From: Delphinapterus leucas
Lineage: Eukaryota; Chordata; Mammalia; Artiodactyla; Monodontidae
Length of the DNA: 64,000 bases
Assembly: GCF_002288925.2 (NCBI RefSeq)
Contig: NW_022098043.1
Span: 9,453,554 to 9,517,553 of the forward strand
Direction of reading: 5' to 3'
Below, in pieces: positions 32,601 to 43,396 of the stretch. The stretch's first letter is position 1; the number at the start of each line of letters is the position of its first letter. The notes beneath the pieces are model-generated. The model was not told where the DNA came from. It searched no databases and saw only the letters and a program-made list of their open reading frames with translations. The translations under genes were made by a program, and so were the position numbers.

Positions 32601-32994
32601 AGACGCAGAACAACTAACCAGGTTGCGTCCCAGTCATGGTCACCCCAAGGCTGGGCTCTGGACTCCATTGGCTCCAGGAGGAAAGACCTCCATGGTGGCA
32701 GGCCTCCAGGTGAGTGTGTGGCCTCGCATCTGAGGCTCTCTGGGACTTTCAGGTGTGGTCAGACCTAGGTGGCCTGGACACTGTGGAGGGTGGAGAGGCA
32801 GCAGGCAAGCATGTCTCCTGGGTGCGAGGGTGTGGAGGGAAGGTTCAGACGCTGAGATGACAATGCTTTGTGATGGTCTGGGTCTCAGCTCTCTGATGGT
32901 CCCTCCTCAGGCAGGAGGCACCCTCCCCCAGAGCCACAGGGATCTGATAATGTGAAGGTCACCCTGATGCTGGGACCCAGGCCAGGACATCCAT

Positions 32995-33260
32995 CTACTG
33001 AGGGCTTGTTTTCTGCCAGGTAAAATTACAAACACATTAAAAACATGAAAAAACACTTCACAACTTAACTCTTCTGAGAGGCAAGTAGGTATTATCACGC
33101 ATCCCATTTCCTCGTGTAAGGAAACAGAGGAAATGGGGTGTGTGAGAAACTTAGGCAACTTGCCCAAGGACACACAGCAGTAAACGGCAGAGGTAAGATC
33201 TGAACCCAAACCGTTTGGATTCTGCACGCAGGTTCTTAACGACAAGACCATTCTGCTCTT
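32995..33260 (-). mobile_element. MIR SINE, near full length
   Basis: Reverse MIR from CTACTGAGGGCTTGTTTTCT, through AACTTGCCCAAGGACACACA near 33158, to GATCTGAACCCAAACCGTTT and a TTCTTAACGACAAGACC head complement. Confidence 0.8.
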
Positions 33261-33419
33261 CTGATATGACGTTATCAGAAGGCAGATAGCATTATGAGGA
33301 CCCTCTCTGCAAAGCCAGCCAACCCGTCTTTCTGGATCCACTGAACGCTGAGAAACTCTCTACTATTCCACTCCTAAATCTGAGCTGTGTTGGTGTGAAG
33401 TCCCTAGTGGACCAGGGCC

Positions 33420-33660
33420 TGGGAGGCAGTGTTACAGTGTTAGGTGTGTGGGCCCTGCAGTCAGACAGACCTGGGTTGGAACCTTGGATCTGCTACTTAG
33501 TGCTCTGTGACCTTGAGCAAGCCACTTTGCCTCTCTGTGCCTCAGCTTCCTCATCTGTAAAATGGGGGCAATACAGCACCACCTCGTAGGGATTCTGGGG
33601 GGATCAATGTGCCAATACATGTAACACTTTTAGAACAGTGCCCGTGACGCTCAAGGAGTG
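33420..33660 (+). mobile_element. MIR SINE, full length
   Basis: One of the best MIR copies: AGACCTGGGTTGGAACCTTG, CCTCAGCTTCCTCATCTGTA near 33540 and a GTGCCCGTGACGCTCAAGG end. Confidence 0.85.
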
Positions 33661-34094
33661 TTAGGTTTTTCTAGAAAAAGCTTGAGGGGGTGCAGGGGAG
33701 GCACTCTGGTTAGGGCTCCACCATGGCCTCCTCGTGGTGATCACCTGTCATGACCTCTCACCTCACCTTTCTTCCATCTTCCCATCTCTGCCTCCTGCCC
33801 CTGAACTTCCGCCCCGGCTAAGAAGCCTTCCCAGATTAAAGGACAGAGGGAGAATAAATGCCACCCCCTTGCCATCATCTGTACGCACTTGCCCACGGTC
33901 TTGCTCAGACTTTGTGCCATAGCTTTCAGGGGCATGCCTTAGGGCTGAGTGTCTGCTGGGCAGGCTCGGCCCAGGGAGGCTCAGGAAGGCAGGAAGCCAA
34001 GTGTCAGAGCCTTGGTATCCAGCCCTGCTTCTTATGGTGCCAGAGCCCTTGACCTAAACCTCACCACCCCGGCTTTGCCATCTCCACCATGCAC

Positions 34095-34350
34095 TTGTGG
34101 GGAGGCAGTGTGATCTGGGGAAACTATACCCTGGGCGGAGGGAGAAGGCCTCGATCCCAGCCCCAGCTCAGCCACTTACTAGCTTTGTGACCTTCTGGCC
34201 AATGGCCCCTCTGATACTCCGTTTCCTCATTTATAAAATAGGCTCAATAATGCTACTTCCTGTGTAGATATTGTCTGTGCTCGAAACAGTGGCCGGCACT
34301 TGGAAGTGCTCGGTAAACATCAAGCTATAATTATAAGGATTATTTTATTT
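34095..34350 (+). mobile_element. MIR SINE
   Basis: TCAGCCACTTACTAGCTTTG near 34168, CCGTTTCCTCATTTATAAAA near 34219 and a GGAAGTGCTCGGTAAACATC end. Confidence 0.8.
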
Positions 34351-34479
34351 CCTTCTCTTGGGATGTCTCTGTCCTGGGGCCCATTCATTCAGGGCCCTGC
34401 CTACACAGCCCTTGCTTGTCTCCCTTGCTGTGTTCACTCTTTAACCCGTTTTGTGAGAGTTGCCCCGATGAGTCTTCTG

Positions 34480-34745
34480 AGAACCCCTCTCTGATCATGG
34501 CAATGCCACGCCCAGGAATCTTCAGTGGCTCCCTATTGCCTCCAAGACAAAGACCAAAGCACTTACTCTGGCATTCACAGCCCTTCACACACAGTCCTCA
34601 GCCTCGCTCACAGGGCCCCAGGCAAAGCCTCCACTCCCCACAGGCACCCACCCCACATGTGGCCGGTGCTGCCTCGTTCGTTGCTGTATCCTCCTCCTGG
34701 AACGCATTCCCCCTTCCAGCTTGAGTTTCACCTCCTGCAGTAAGC
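34480..34745 (+). mobile_element. L2 LINE fragment
   Basis: Forward L2 text TCTTCAGTGGCTCCCTATTG near 34519, then a CCTCCTCCTGGAACGCATTCC piece near 34688. Confidence 0.7.
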
Positions 34746-34880
34746 GGTCCCTTCACCTGACCTCACTGAGCCTCTGTTTTCTCATCCGTCAAGTGGATGT
34801 CCACCGTGCCCATTTTGGTGGAGTTTCCATGACAACCGAATGTTCTAAAAGCACAGTAAGGACTTTGAAAATTGTCACTA
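34745..34880 (+). mobile_element. MIR-like fragment
   Basis: CTCTGTTTTCTCATCCGTCA, then a diverged middle and a TTCTAAAAGCACAGTAAGG piece. Confidence 0.5.
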
Positions 34881-34884
34881 TGGG

Positions 34885-35695
34885 ACATCTTCTCGTGATC
34901 CCCCCCGGCCCCCTCTCCCGATTCCCCGGTACCCAGCAGGGCGTGCCGAAGCCTGAACAGCAGTGCTGCCCCTCGGATGCTGTCTGGTGAGGACTGCCAC
35001 CCATGCCCTGTGCAACCTCTCCCGGCCTTGCTGTTGACTTTGGCACACAGCCCTCACCTGAGCTGCCGTGACCAGCCTGGAATTTCAAGCTGAGTTTGAT
35101 TTGACCTGTTCCGCGGGTCTGGCCCCTAAACCAAACCATATTCCTGCTGAGGCCCCAGTGCCCAGTGTTCCCTAGGGAGCTGGGGATGGAGCCTGGCTGG
35201 ACTACCGCCTGGGGCCGCCTTCACCAACCCCTGCCCAGCGCTGCCTCCTGAACTAATTCCATAATCCTACCTCCTGCCTGGCCCCGGCGGCTCAGGAAGG
35301 CTTCTCTGGCAGGCTCTGATCCCACCTTCCTGCTCAGCCTGGGCTCGCAGCCCCTCGGCCCCTCGCCAGCCCACACGAGGGCCCTGCTGGGGCTCTGAAA
35401 CTCATTTAGGCCCTGTGCTCTGCTGCCTTAGCACCCCGCCCTGGACCCCCAGCCAGGCCTTGTAACAGGATCCAGATGTTCCTTCCCCTGTCCCCAGGGT
35501 CCCTGGGATAATCCGTGACAGTCGGGGGGCCAGTGGGGGCAGGCACAGCTGCTGGGATAGAGGACAGAAACCGGGTATGAGGCCCAGGGCCCAGGGTCAG
35601 TGGAGGGATAAACATACACCCCAACCCAGGCACCCTCGGTCTACACAGCTCCACCCTCTTCCAGAAAGCATCCTCATCTCCCCAGCTGAGGGTGG
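34885..35695. other. no feature recognised
   Basis: GC-rich unique-looking sequence. Short C-runs occur but no quadruplex as strong as the one at 2707. Confidence 0.4.
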
Positions 35696-35699
35696 AAGT

Positions 35700-35850
35700 G
35701 CTGTGTGACCTTGGGTGGCTGGTGGACCTCTGTGCCTCATCTGCCTCACCTGTTTGACCAGCTCTGACCTCACAGCATTGCTCTGCATAGGTGAAGGGCT
35801 GATTTGGTGCAGGAGCCTGGTACATAGTAGGTACTCACCAAACGGTCTTG
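35700..35850 (+). mobile_element. MIR SINE
   Basis: GCTGTGTGACCTTGGGTGGC near 35700 and the terminal TGGTACATAGTAGGTACTCA near 35818. Confidence 0.7.
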
Positions 35851-36064
35851 GGGAAGTCACCTCATCACTTGGAACTTCTTTCCTTGCATTTCAGTGTTTC
35901 AGGGAGAACTGGCACAGAGCAGGGGTTCAGCAAATGGCAGGTGTTCCCCTCTCGCCTTCCAGGGTCTCCGGCCAGCACACATGTGGCAGAAGGAGGGGCC
36001 AGACATCTCCTGGAGTCTGCCTCAGAGGCTTAGACTAGCTTGGGGAGCCCCTCATCCAATGGGG

Positions 36065-36215
36065 AATCCAGGTCAGGAAGACCCGGGTTCCAGTCCGAGG
36101 TCCACCCCCAGGTGAGTCCCTTCCCCTGAAGGCCTCAGTTTTCCCATCTGAAACATAAGTCCTTTTCCAAACATCTTCGAAACACAGTTGATGCTCCATG
36201 AATATCTGTTGAATG
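36065..36215 (+). mobile_element. MIR SINE
   Basis: AAGACCCGGGTTCCAGTCCG near 36078, GGCCTCAGTTTTCCCATCTG near 36131 and a CTGTTGAATGAT end. Confidence 0.65.
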
Positions 36216-36624
36216 ATACGCAGGATGCCCTCCATCCTTTTCTCTCTTCCACAATTTCTGTGCCCACTGCTGCCCCCACCCCCCCAAATGGCTGAGGCAC
36301 CCCTGGGCCTGACCACATTTCCCAGACTCTTACAGCCACCCCCGCTCAGCAGAGGAAGGATTGAGGGCCAGGTGATGGGCCAGGAGGACAGGCCCTGGAG
36401 GGACCTCCTGGCCTTCCCAGCCTCCCTATGGAAGACGCCGGGGGGACAGAGTGGGAGACCAAGCTTTGGGTTGAGGTTGGGGTCTCAGCAAGTCATTCAG
36501 CCCTTTTGTGCCACAAATTCTTCCTTGGAAATGTAATAAGAGTAGTTACCATGACCTGAGGCATCATAGGGGTCAGGCACCGAATCAGGGCCTTTATGAG
36601 TCTGTCCTCCTCCACCCTTATCTG

Positions 36625-36790
36625 GATCAGGGATACTCAAAGTTGTTGGCAGCAGCTGGGAGCTGGTTAGAAATGCAAATTTTCCAGCTCCATTCTAGAC
36701 CCGCTGAATCTCCAACTCTGGAGGTAGGGCCCAGCAGTCTGTGTTTAACAAGCTCTCCCGATGATGCTTGTTGGGGACTCAGGCAGGAGA
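36625..36790 (-). mobile_element. MER5A (hAT non-autonomous DNA transposon)
   Basis: Text such as AGCTGGTTAGAAATGCAAAT near 36661 and AGGTAGGGCCCAGCAGTCTG near 36722, then a GTTTAACAAGCTCTCC piece, fits MER5A in reverse orientation. Confidence 0.75.
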
Positions 36791-37084
36791 GCCACAGATC
36801 CACATCCTCCTCTTCCTCGCCCCAGGCCCTTCTTGTCCACAGTTCCTCTGAGGCATCTTTTAACAAGCCCACCCCTTCCCCAGCAGACCACAGGGAACTT
36901 CCCCTACTTCTCAGGGGCTCCAGTGTTACGAGCTGTGCTCTTCTCTGTCCGGAATCAGCAGCTTTTTGCCACACACCTGTGAGGTCCCCGCAGGCAGATG
37001 CCCTGCTCCTCCCCCAGTGCATCCCCAGCTGCACAGGTACTCCGGTCTTTGAGGTGGGTCCGCTGCCAGCCTACCTCTTTACAA

Positions 37085-37297
37085 TCTTTTTTTTTGTGTG
37101 TGTGGTACGTGGGCCTCCCACTGTTGTGTCCTCTCCCGTTGCGGAGCCCAGGCTCCAGATGCGCAGACTCAGCGGCCATGGCTCACGGGCCCGGCCGCTC
37201 CGCAGCATGTGGGATCTTCCCGGACTGGGGCACGAACCTGTGTCCCCTGCATCGGCAGGCGGACTCTCAACCACTGCGCCACCAGGGAAGCCCTTGG
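37085..37297 (-). mobile_element. CHR-type SINE
   Basis: Typical body and head. The flanks GCCTACCTCTTTACA and GCCCACCTCTTTATA are a near-perfect target-site duplication. Confidence 0.94.
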
Positions 37298-37389
37298 CCC
37301 ACCTCTTTATACATGGACAAATGCCTGGCAACCATCAACAGACCACTCACCCTGTCTCCCTGCCCCATCACTGTGACCTAGTGAAATGA

Positions 37390-37620
37390 AGTGATTTAAA
37401 GCACTCACAGCCTGGGTTTGAACCCTGACTCCTTCACTTACTAGCAGTGTGTCCTCAAATTAGTTTCTTAACCCCTCTGTGTCTCATTTTCTCATATTTA
37501 AGCAGAGATAAGAATCCCTATTTCTAGGATGGTGGCAAGAATTAAAGATGATAATATGGGTAACGCTTAGGACAACGCCTATCATGTAGCATGTACAGCA
37601 TACGTGCTAGAAATTATGGT
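37390..37620 (+). mobile_element. MIR SINE, near full length
   Basis: CAGCCTGGGTTTGAACCCTG near 37409, a TTCTTAACCCCTCTGTGTC block near 37466 and a TAGAAATTATGG end. Confidence 0.8.
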
Positions 37621-37639
37621 TCACTGGGTCCTGTCCACA

Positions 37640-38085
37640 CCCCCCCCAGGCTTACCTGCTTCTCCTTCCCTCCATGTACCAGGTCCACCAGCCAGACTGA
37701 GCTACTGTGACTCCCTGAACCTGCCGTTCTTTTCCATGCCTCCCTTTGTATACACTGTGATCTCTGTCTGGAGTGTTTCTTCCTCTTCACCTGGAATACT
37801 CCTGCTTGCCCACCCTTCCTGTTCCTGTGACTGATGCTTCTCCTTTCACAGCCTGATTGGCTTAGCTGCCTGCCCCACACCACCCCGCACCTCGGCCCCA
37901 TCAACGTACACTCTGATCCTTCCCTCCAAGCCCTCAGTTCCCGGGTGCTTAAATGCCTAATTTGTTGTTTGGCTTTTCTCCTACCATGTAAGTTCCTTGA
38001 AAGCAGAGTCTGGGTCTTATTTATCTCCATATTCTGGCTGGCTTTTAGTGGGTATTTAATAAATGTTTATGGAGTAAAAATTAGG
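37640..38085 (+). mobile_element. L2 LINE 3' end
   Basis: CTTCACCTGGAATACTCCTG near 37785, TAAGTTCCTTGAAAGCAGAG near 37989 and a terminal TATTTAATAAATGTTTATGG near 38053. Confidence 0.8.
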
Positions 38086-38439
38086 AGTGAATTTACAAAG
38101 ATGAATTAGAGTTATAGGGACTGACAAAGAAAGACCTTCAAGATATAGCAAGTGAAACTGGCGGAAAAATAACGAACGATATGATCCCATGTAATCTCCC
38201 ACCCCAAACTGCATATCTGTGTATATATTGAATGCCTAGAAAGGAATCTGGAAGAGTGAACACCAAAGTGACAACAGACATGGACTTGGACAGGGAGACT
38301 AATTTCAATGGTGGGTGAAGGGGTCTCTGTCACCTTGTCTTATCTGAACTATTACAGAGAGAATAAATTGAAGTGTTATCTGTGTCTTAAAAACAAATTA
38401 AATAGTTCTCCTCCTCCTGTAAAATGTTGACATGGAACC

Positions 38440-38835
38440 CTTGCCTCACTCTGCTCTAGAGTCAAACTGGACATGCCAAGCCTTTTCTGCCACAGGGCAT
38501 TTGCACTTGCTGTTCCTTCTGCCCGGAATGCCCTTCCCTAGCTTCTGGGTGGTTGCCTTTTCTGGATCATTCAGGTACCTGTAAATATAGCATCCTCAGA
38601 GGCACCTAATTCAGCCTGTCATCCTCTGCTCTTTCACCATGCTTAGTACGCCTGCAATCATTATTTTTAATCTTTATTTGTTCAGTTGCTTACTATCTGT
38701 CTCCACTTACTAGAAGATAAGCCCTCTGAGGTCAGGAACTATGACCATGTTGTCCCTGCCACACCCCAGTGCCCAACAGCTCTGGGATATAGTAAGAGCT
38801 CATGTAATATTTGTTGAATGAATAAAATCCTCTTT
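38440..38835 (+). mobile_element. L2 LINE 3' end
   Basis: CCACAGGGCATTTGCACTTG near 38490, a CTGTTCCTTCTGCCCGGAATG block, then TTACTAGAAGATAAGCCCTC near 38707 and a TTTGTTGAATGAATAAAA end. A second L2 tail in the same orientation as the one 400 bp upstream. Confidence 0.85.
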
Positions 38836-38890
38836 AATTGTCTTTTTTTTTTTGGTCCAGTGTTCTTGAGCTTTTGGGGGGCGTGTGCAT

Positions 38891-38935
38891 GTCTCTCTCT
38901 CTCTCTCTTTTTGTGTGTGTGATATGTGTCTCTTT
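38891..38935 (+). repeat. (TC)n followed by (TG)n
   Basis: TCTCTCTCTCTCTCTCTC, then TTTTTGTGTGTGTGATATGT. Confidence 0.85.
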
Positions 38936-39189
38936 TTTCTTAGCTTCTCTAGTTCAAACCTTGACCATCTAATACATTCCCTGCCCTTGGAATTCTGGGG
39001 CTCTCACCAACTTAGCCTCCCTTAAAGAACTGCCCAATGGTCCAAATAAGCTTTTCAAGCAACGACAGCGAGGAAATGCAAGCCTAATGCTGTGAAACCC
39101 CAAAGCTTCTCAGAAGATATGGTTCAGAGACTGTTCTGATGAACACATGGCTGGTGATGACAGCATATCTGTGCTTTCAAGACCAATGC

Positions 39190-39484
39190 ATCCTTTGTTT
39201 TCCTTAAGTGTCAAAATTTTTAGCTATTGACTCATACATCCACATGATTCAAAAGGACAAAGGCATCTCTCCCTGTCCCCCTTTCCACACGACAACCCAT
39301 GTAACCAGCTTCTCATGGAGCTGCAGAGTTTTTATATATGTTCAATCAAGCACATGTATACATGTTCTGTTTTTCCTCTTTCATACACATACAAATGGTG
39401 ATATACTATACACGCAGTTCTGCATTTTTTTAACCTAACTGGATCTCTTGGAGACCTTTCCGTGATTAATAACTAAAGGGCATC
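39190..39484 (-). mobile_element. old LINE 3' fragment (tentative)
   Basis: Text such as ATTCAAAAGGACAAAGGCAT, then TATACTATACACGCAGTTCT and a CTCTTGGAGACCTTTCCGTG piece, resembles a known old LINE-derived stretch. It hosts the U6 insertion just downstream. Confidence 0.5.
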
Positions 39485-39496
39485 CACATATTTCCT

Positions 39497-39540
39497 CTGT
39501 ATCGTTCCAATTCTAGTATATGTGCTGCCGAAGCGAGCAC
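39497..39540 (-). pseudogene. RNU6P: U6 snRNA retropseudogene, 3'-truncated and tail-less
   Basis: The minus strand reads GTGCTCGCTTCGGCAGCACA and onward to the ACAG of the ACAGAG box, matching nucleotides 1-44 of spliceosomal U6 with one visible mismatch (A to G at position 28). The match continues two more bases (AG) into the flank. An exact duplication CACATATTTCCT lies at 39485-39496 and 39541-39552 (13 bases if one shared C is counted). There is no A-tail. This is the signature of an L1-mediated tail-less retropseudogene primed inside U6. The remaining 60 nt of U6 and any external promoter are absent, so it is not a functional gene. Confidence 0.9.
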
Positions 39541-39639
39541 CACATATTTCCTTATGGCAGCAGAGAGACAAATGCTTTCTTACATGCAGTGGTCCAGCTG
39601 ATGTTCACCAGGCTCCTGCCTAGTGAGCCGAGCCTGGTG

Positions 39640-40065
39640 GTAAATGTCAAGAAACCAGGGTTTGGGGCTTCCCTGGTGGCGCAGTGGTTGAGAGTCTGCC
39701 TGCCGATGCAGGGGACACGGGTTCGTGCCCCGGTCTGGGAAGATCCCACATGCCGCGGAGCGGCTGGGCCCATGAGCCATGACCACTGAGCCTGCACGTC
39801 TGGAGCCTGTGCTCCGCAACGGGAGAGGCCACAGCAGTGAGAGGTCTGCGTACCGTGAAAAAAAGAAACCAGGGTTTGAGTCCCAGCTCTGCCATTGGCC
39901 CTTGAGTGAGCAGCTTAAGTGGAACCTCCGTGCAGATCTGCAAAGGGGACAATCCCAGCACCTGCCTCATGAGTAGTGGCCAGGATTAAGTAAGGTCATG
40001 TGTGTCGGGGTCTTAGTTCTTACACATAAGGTGCTCAATAAATGGGGGCTGCTTTGACAAGTATT
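39640..40065 (+). mobile_element. MIR SINE split by a CHR SINE
   Basis: The CAGGGTTTG target site is duplicated around the SINE. MIR then continues with GAGTCCCAGCTCTGCCATTG near 39877, a CCTGCCTCATGAGTAGTGG block and a GGTGCTCAATAAATGGGGG end near 40030. Confidence 0.8.
39665..39862 (+). mobile_element. CHR-type SINE nested in MIR
   Basis: Perfect duplication AAGAAACCAGGGTTTG at 39649-39664 and 39863-39878. The body is intact with a short A-tail. Confidence 0.96.
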
Positions 40066-40187
40066 ATTAATTATAAAATAAGTATTATTGTTCAGTCCCA
40101 ATTGCTCAGCCAGGGGGTGAGGACTGTGCATACTGTGACATGAGTGTCCTATTGAAACTGGAACCCTCTGTTTATTACTATTTTTAA

Positions 40188-40470
40188 AAAATTATTTATT
40201 TATTTATTTATGGCTGTGTTGGGTCTTCGTTTCTGTGCGAGGGCTTTCTCTAGTTGTGGCAAGTGGGGGCCACTCTTCATCTTGGTGCGCGGGCCTCTCA
40301 CTGTCGCCTCTCTTGTTGGGGAGCACAGGCTCCAGACGTGCAGGCTCAGTAATTGTGGCTCACGGGGCTAGTTGCTCCGCGGCATGTGGGATCTTCCCAG
40401 ACCAGGGCTCGAACCCGTGTCCCCTGCATTGGCAGGCAGATTCTCAACCACTGCGCCACGAGGGAAGCCC
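40188..40470 (-). mobile_element. CHR-related SINE, longer variant
   Basis: About 283 bp with an extra GTTGGGTCTTCGTTTCTGTG segment and an (ATTT)n tail complement near 40190-40212. The flanks TATTACTATTTTTAA and TATTACTAGTTTTTTAA are the likely target-site duplication. It is inverted relative to the SINE at 39665. Confidence 0.9.
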
Positions 40471-40484
40471 TATTACTAGTTTTT

Positions 40485-40955
40485 TAATTGAAGTGTAGTT
40501 GATTTACAATGTTCTGTTAGTTTCTGGTGTACAGCAAAGTGATTCAGTTATACACACACACACACACATATATTCTTTTTTCATATTCTTTTCCATTGTG
40601 GTTTATTACAAGATATCGAATATAGCTCTCTGTGCTATATAGTAGGACATTGTTGTTTATCTATTTAATATTTTATATATACTTGTGTGTATCTGCTAAT
40701 CCCAAACTTCTAATTTATCCCTCCTCCACCCCCTTGCCCCTTTGGTAACCATACATTTGTTTTCTATGTCTGTGAGTCTGTTTCTGTTTTGTAAATAAGT
40801 TCATTTGCGTCATATTTTAGATTCCAAGTATAAGTGACATCGTACGGTATTTGTCTTTCTCTGTCTGACTTACTTCACTTAGTATGATCATCTCTAGGTC
40901 CATCCATGTTGCTGCAAATGGCGTCATTTCGTTCTTTTTTGCAGCTGACTACCAT
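40485..40955 (-). mobile_element. L1 3' end
   Basis: Reverse L1 3' UTR and ORF2 end: CTGGTGTACAGCAAAGTGAT near 40524, a TGTGCTATATAGTAGGACATTG block near 40632 and TACTTCACTTAGTATGATCA near 40870. It is 5'-truncated. Confidence 0.85.
40553..40568 (+). repeat. (AC)n microsatellite in L1 3' UTR
   Basis: ACACACACACACACACA run. Confidence 0.85.
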
Positions 40956-40959
40956 GGAC

Positions 40960-41349
40960 TCCTCTGTTTGGAAGAAGCCATGCTGATGGCTCATGGGAGG
41001 TGGCCTTGGTGCATCTGGGCAAGAAGGGCCCTGGGAGGCCATCCACACTCCACCCCTTTCATGTGAGAATGGGACGAGGAGCAGAGGCCACCAGCCCAGG
41101 AGTCCTCCTTGTGCATCGGGAGACAAAGGGCTGAGAGCTTTCCTTTGCAGCCTCACAGCCTTTTTTGTTTCTAAGTCACTGGACACATTTAGGCTTGAAG
41201 CTTTTTGGATTTTGTTAAATTCCTTTACTCCATTTTCCTTTCCCATGTAGAGGCAACTTCTGCTTTCCTTGGAGAGTAGTCATTAACAAGAGGTGATAAC
41301 CAGGAAGAGGGCATTTTTTTCCCTCTTTCTCCCACTTACTCGTTGTCTG
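40960..41349. other. no feature recognised
   Basis: Non-repetitive mixed sequence. No exon evidence. Confidence 0.35.
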
Positions 41350-41850
41350 TCTTTTGTTTTATGAATTTCTAGTTATCAGAGTAATAGAGCGTCTTTTGGA
41401 GAGTAAAAAGCAAATCCCCACAATCCTGTCCTCAATGGCAATTTCTATGAACACTTTCATACTGTCCCTTCCAGTCTACCTTCTACGCACTTCAACATAC
41501 TCGAGATCATATCAGAAAGCCAGTTTTCTATTCTAAATTATTTGGATCATTGTTGGAGCATCACCTTTCCCCGTGTGGTTAAAAATGTCATAAATGTCCA
41601 TTGTAATGGCTACAGAATAGCTTATTGAGTGGAAATACCATATTTCCCATAATTATCTTCCTATTGTTGGACCTTTGGGTTGTTCTCGTTTTATTTCAGT
41701 TTCCTGAGCATTCACTTAAAAGAGCTTTGCTCCCATCACAGGTTTTTTTCTCTGAGGCTTGGATTCCCAGGGATGGAATCCCTTGGCCAATGATTATGAA
41801 GGAGTTTAAGGATCTTGATTCTCCCTGCCCCCATTATCCCCAATCAGTTT
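41350..41850 (-). mobile_element. old LINE-derived fragment (tentative)
   Basis: CTTCCTATTGTTGGACCTTT near 41659, then a GGGTTGTTCTCGTTTTATTTC piece, resembles the reverse of an old LINE 3' segment. Very diverged. Confidence 0.4.
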
Positions 41851-42089
41851 TATTTTAATATGTGGCTTAGCAATTCCTGCTTCCATAACAGACAGGGCTC
41901 TGATCTGCGTGACATAAATTTCACATTTGTTTCCCTGAAAGCATCTCCGAAGTCCCTGAATCCAAAACCATTAGAACCTGGTGGAAACGACTTTCCAAGG
42001 CATCCATGATGGCCCTGCCCAACTGTCAAAGCAGCTGAGTTAAGGACAGAAAATTCTGCCACGTGCAGCAGACCTGTGTTCCAACCATT

Positions 42090-42200
42090 CCCACCTACCA
42101 CCCCATCCCTGTCGCTTTGTAGCTGTGTGATCTTGCAAAAAAGCTTAGCCACTCTGAGCACCTGTCATCTTTAAAACAGAGTTAATCCTCCACTCATCTG
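42090..42200 (+). mobile_element. MIR SINE fragment
   Basis: GTAGCTGTGTGATCTTGCAA near 42118 and a CACCTGTCATCTTTAAAACAG block. Confidence 0.6.
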
Positions 42201-42369
42201 AGTCTTGGTTGGTGATTTCCTAAGGTCGCTACAGTTCTAAGAGGACTGAACATTCACTCATTCGTTTACTCAATACGTATTTAATTAATGTTGTGTCAGG
42301 CTCTGGATTTGATTCCTCATTCCCCACAGTTCCATCTATACTCATTGGGTCAACAGAGGCATGAGCTGA

Positions 42370-42540
42370 GGTCAGACAGTCAGTGGTGTGGTACTTGGGC
42401 AAGTCATTGAACTTCTCTGAGCATCCATTTTCTTACCTGTGAACTGGGAACAATAATGGTACCTGTAAGGTGGTTGTGAGGATTAAATGATGTACTGCAT
42501 GGACTTAGAAAGCATCCAGCGAATGTTAACTATAACAACA
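42370..42540 (+). mobile_element. MIR SINE
   Basis: GGGCAAGTCATTGAACTTCT near 42398, GGTGGTTGTGAGGATTAAAT near 42470 and a CAGCGAATGTTAACTA end. Confidence 0.75.
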
Positions 42541-42627
42541 ATTGTTAACCTGCTATTACATTGCGTAAGAGGGTTTCAAACAACTTATAAGATAGTCACT
42601 TTGCTCCATATTCAGGATGACCAATTG

Positions 42628-42825
42628 TTTTGTTTTGTTTTGTTTTTTGCTGTACGCGGGCCTCTCACTGTTGTGACCTCTCCCGTTGCGGAGCACAGGC
42701 TCCGGACGCGCAGGCTCAGCGGCCATGGCTCACGGGCCATGTGGGATCTTCCCGGACCGGGGCACGAACCCGTGTCCCCTGCATCGGCAGGCGGACTCTC
42801 AACCACTGCGCCACCAGGGAAGCCC
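42628..42825 (-). mobile_element. CHR-type SINE with internal 15-bp deletion
   Basis: Perfect duplication CAGGATGACCAATTG at 42613-42627 and 42826-42840. The body lacks about 15 bases after CACGGGCC (near 42739) that other copies carry. Confidence 0.96.
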
Positions 42826-42840
42826 CAGGATGACCAATTG

Positions 42841-43380
42841 CCTTCACTCTGTTCCCCTTGTGTGGCGGAAGAGGGAGGGGAGGGGCTGATATTGCCTGGG
42901 TACCTACCAGGAGGTTCTCCAGGGCTTGTTCATGGGGCTTGTTTGCACCGGCCCGCCAAGGGTCTGGCCACCATCCTGTCCATGACAGAATCAGATACAG
43001 GTGAATTGAGGATTAGAGGGCTTCGGTGGAGACCAGACAGATTGAATGTCTGAACGAGGCAGCGCCTGCCTGTTAGAACAATGTTATAATCAAGGGTGAC
43101 AGTGTCATAACGTTAGGGTGTTAAAATGACTTCAATGTGTGGATATTGTAATAACCGATAGAACATTATACTAGAAGAACTTTGTCTTTGGAAGGGCTTA
43201 TTGAAGAGGATCTTGTCTTTTGCTGAATCTGTAGATAGGCAAAGCCATAGCAAAGAGGCAGTATAACTTTTCGGGGGCTTGGTAGTAGTAATTATAGACA
43301 GAATTGTGAGGGGGAAATTTCAGAAGTGAACTGGCACCATCTTTATGTTACAGCATGCATGTGGGAACAGTATGCAAAAT
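42841..43380. other. no repeat family recognised
   Basis: The 43080-43380 part is AT-richer and non-repetitive. No exon seen. Confidence 0.35.
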
Positions 43381-43396
43381 TAGAATGCATTTTTAA

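Noticed and set aside
36508..37389. 293-residue plus-strand open frame
   Set aside because: Its first part crosses a MER5A copy and its last part is an antisense CHR SINE.
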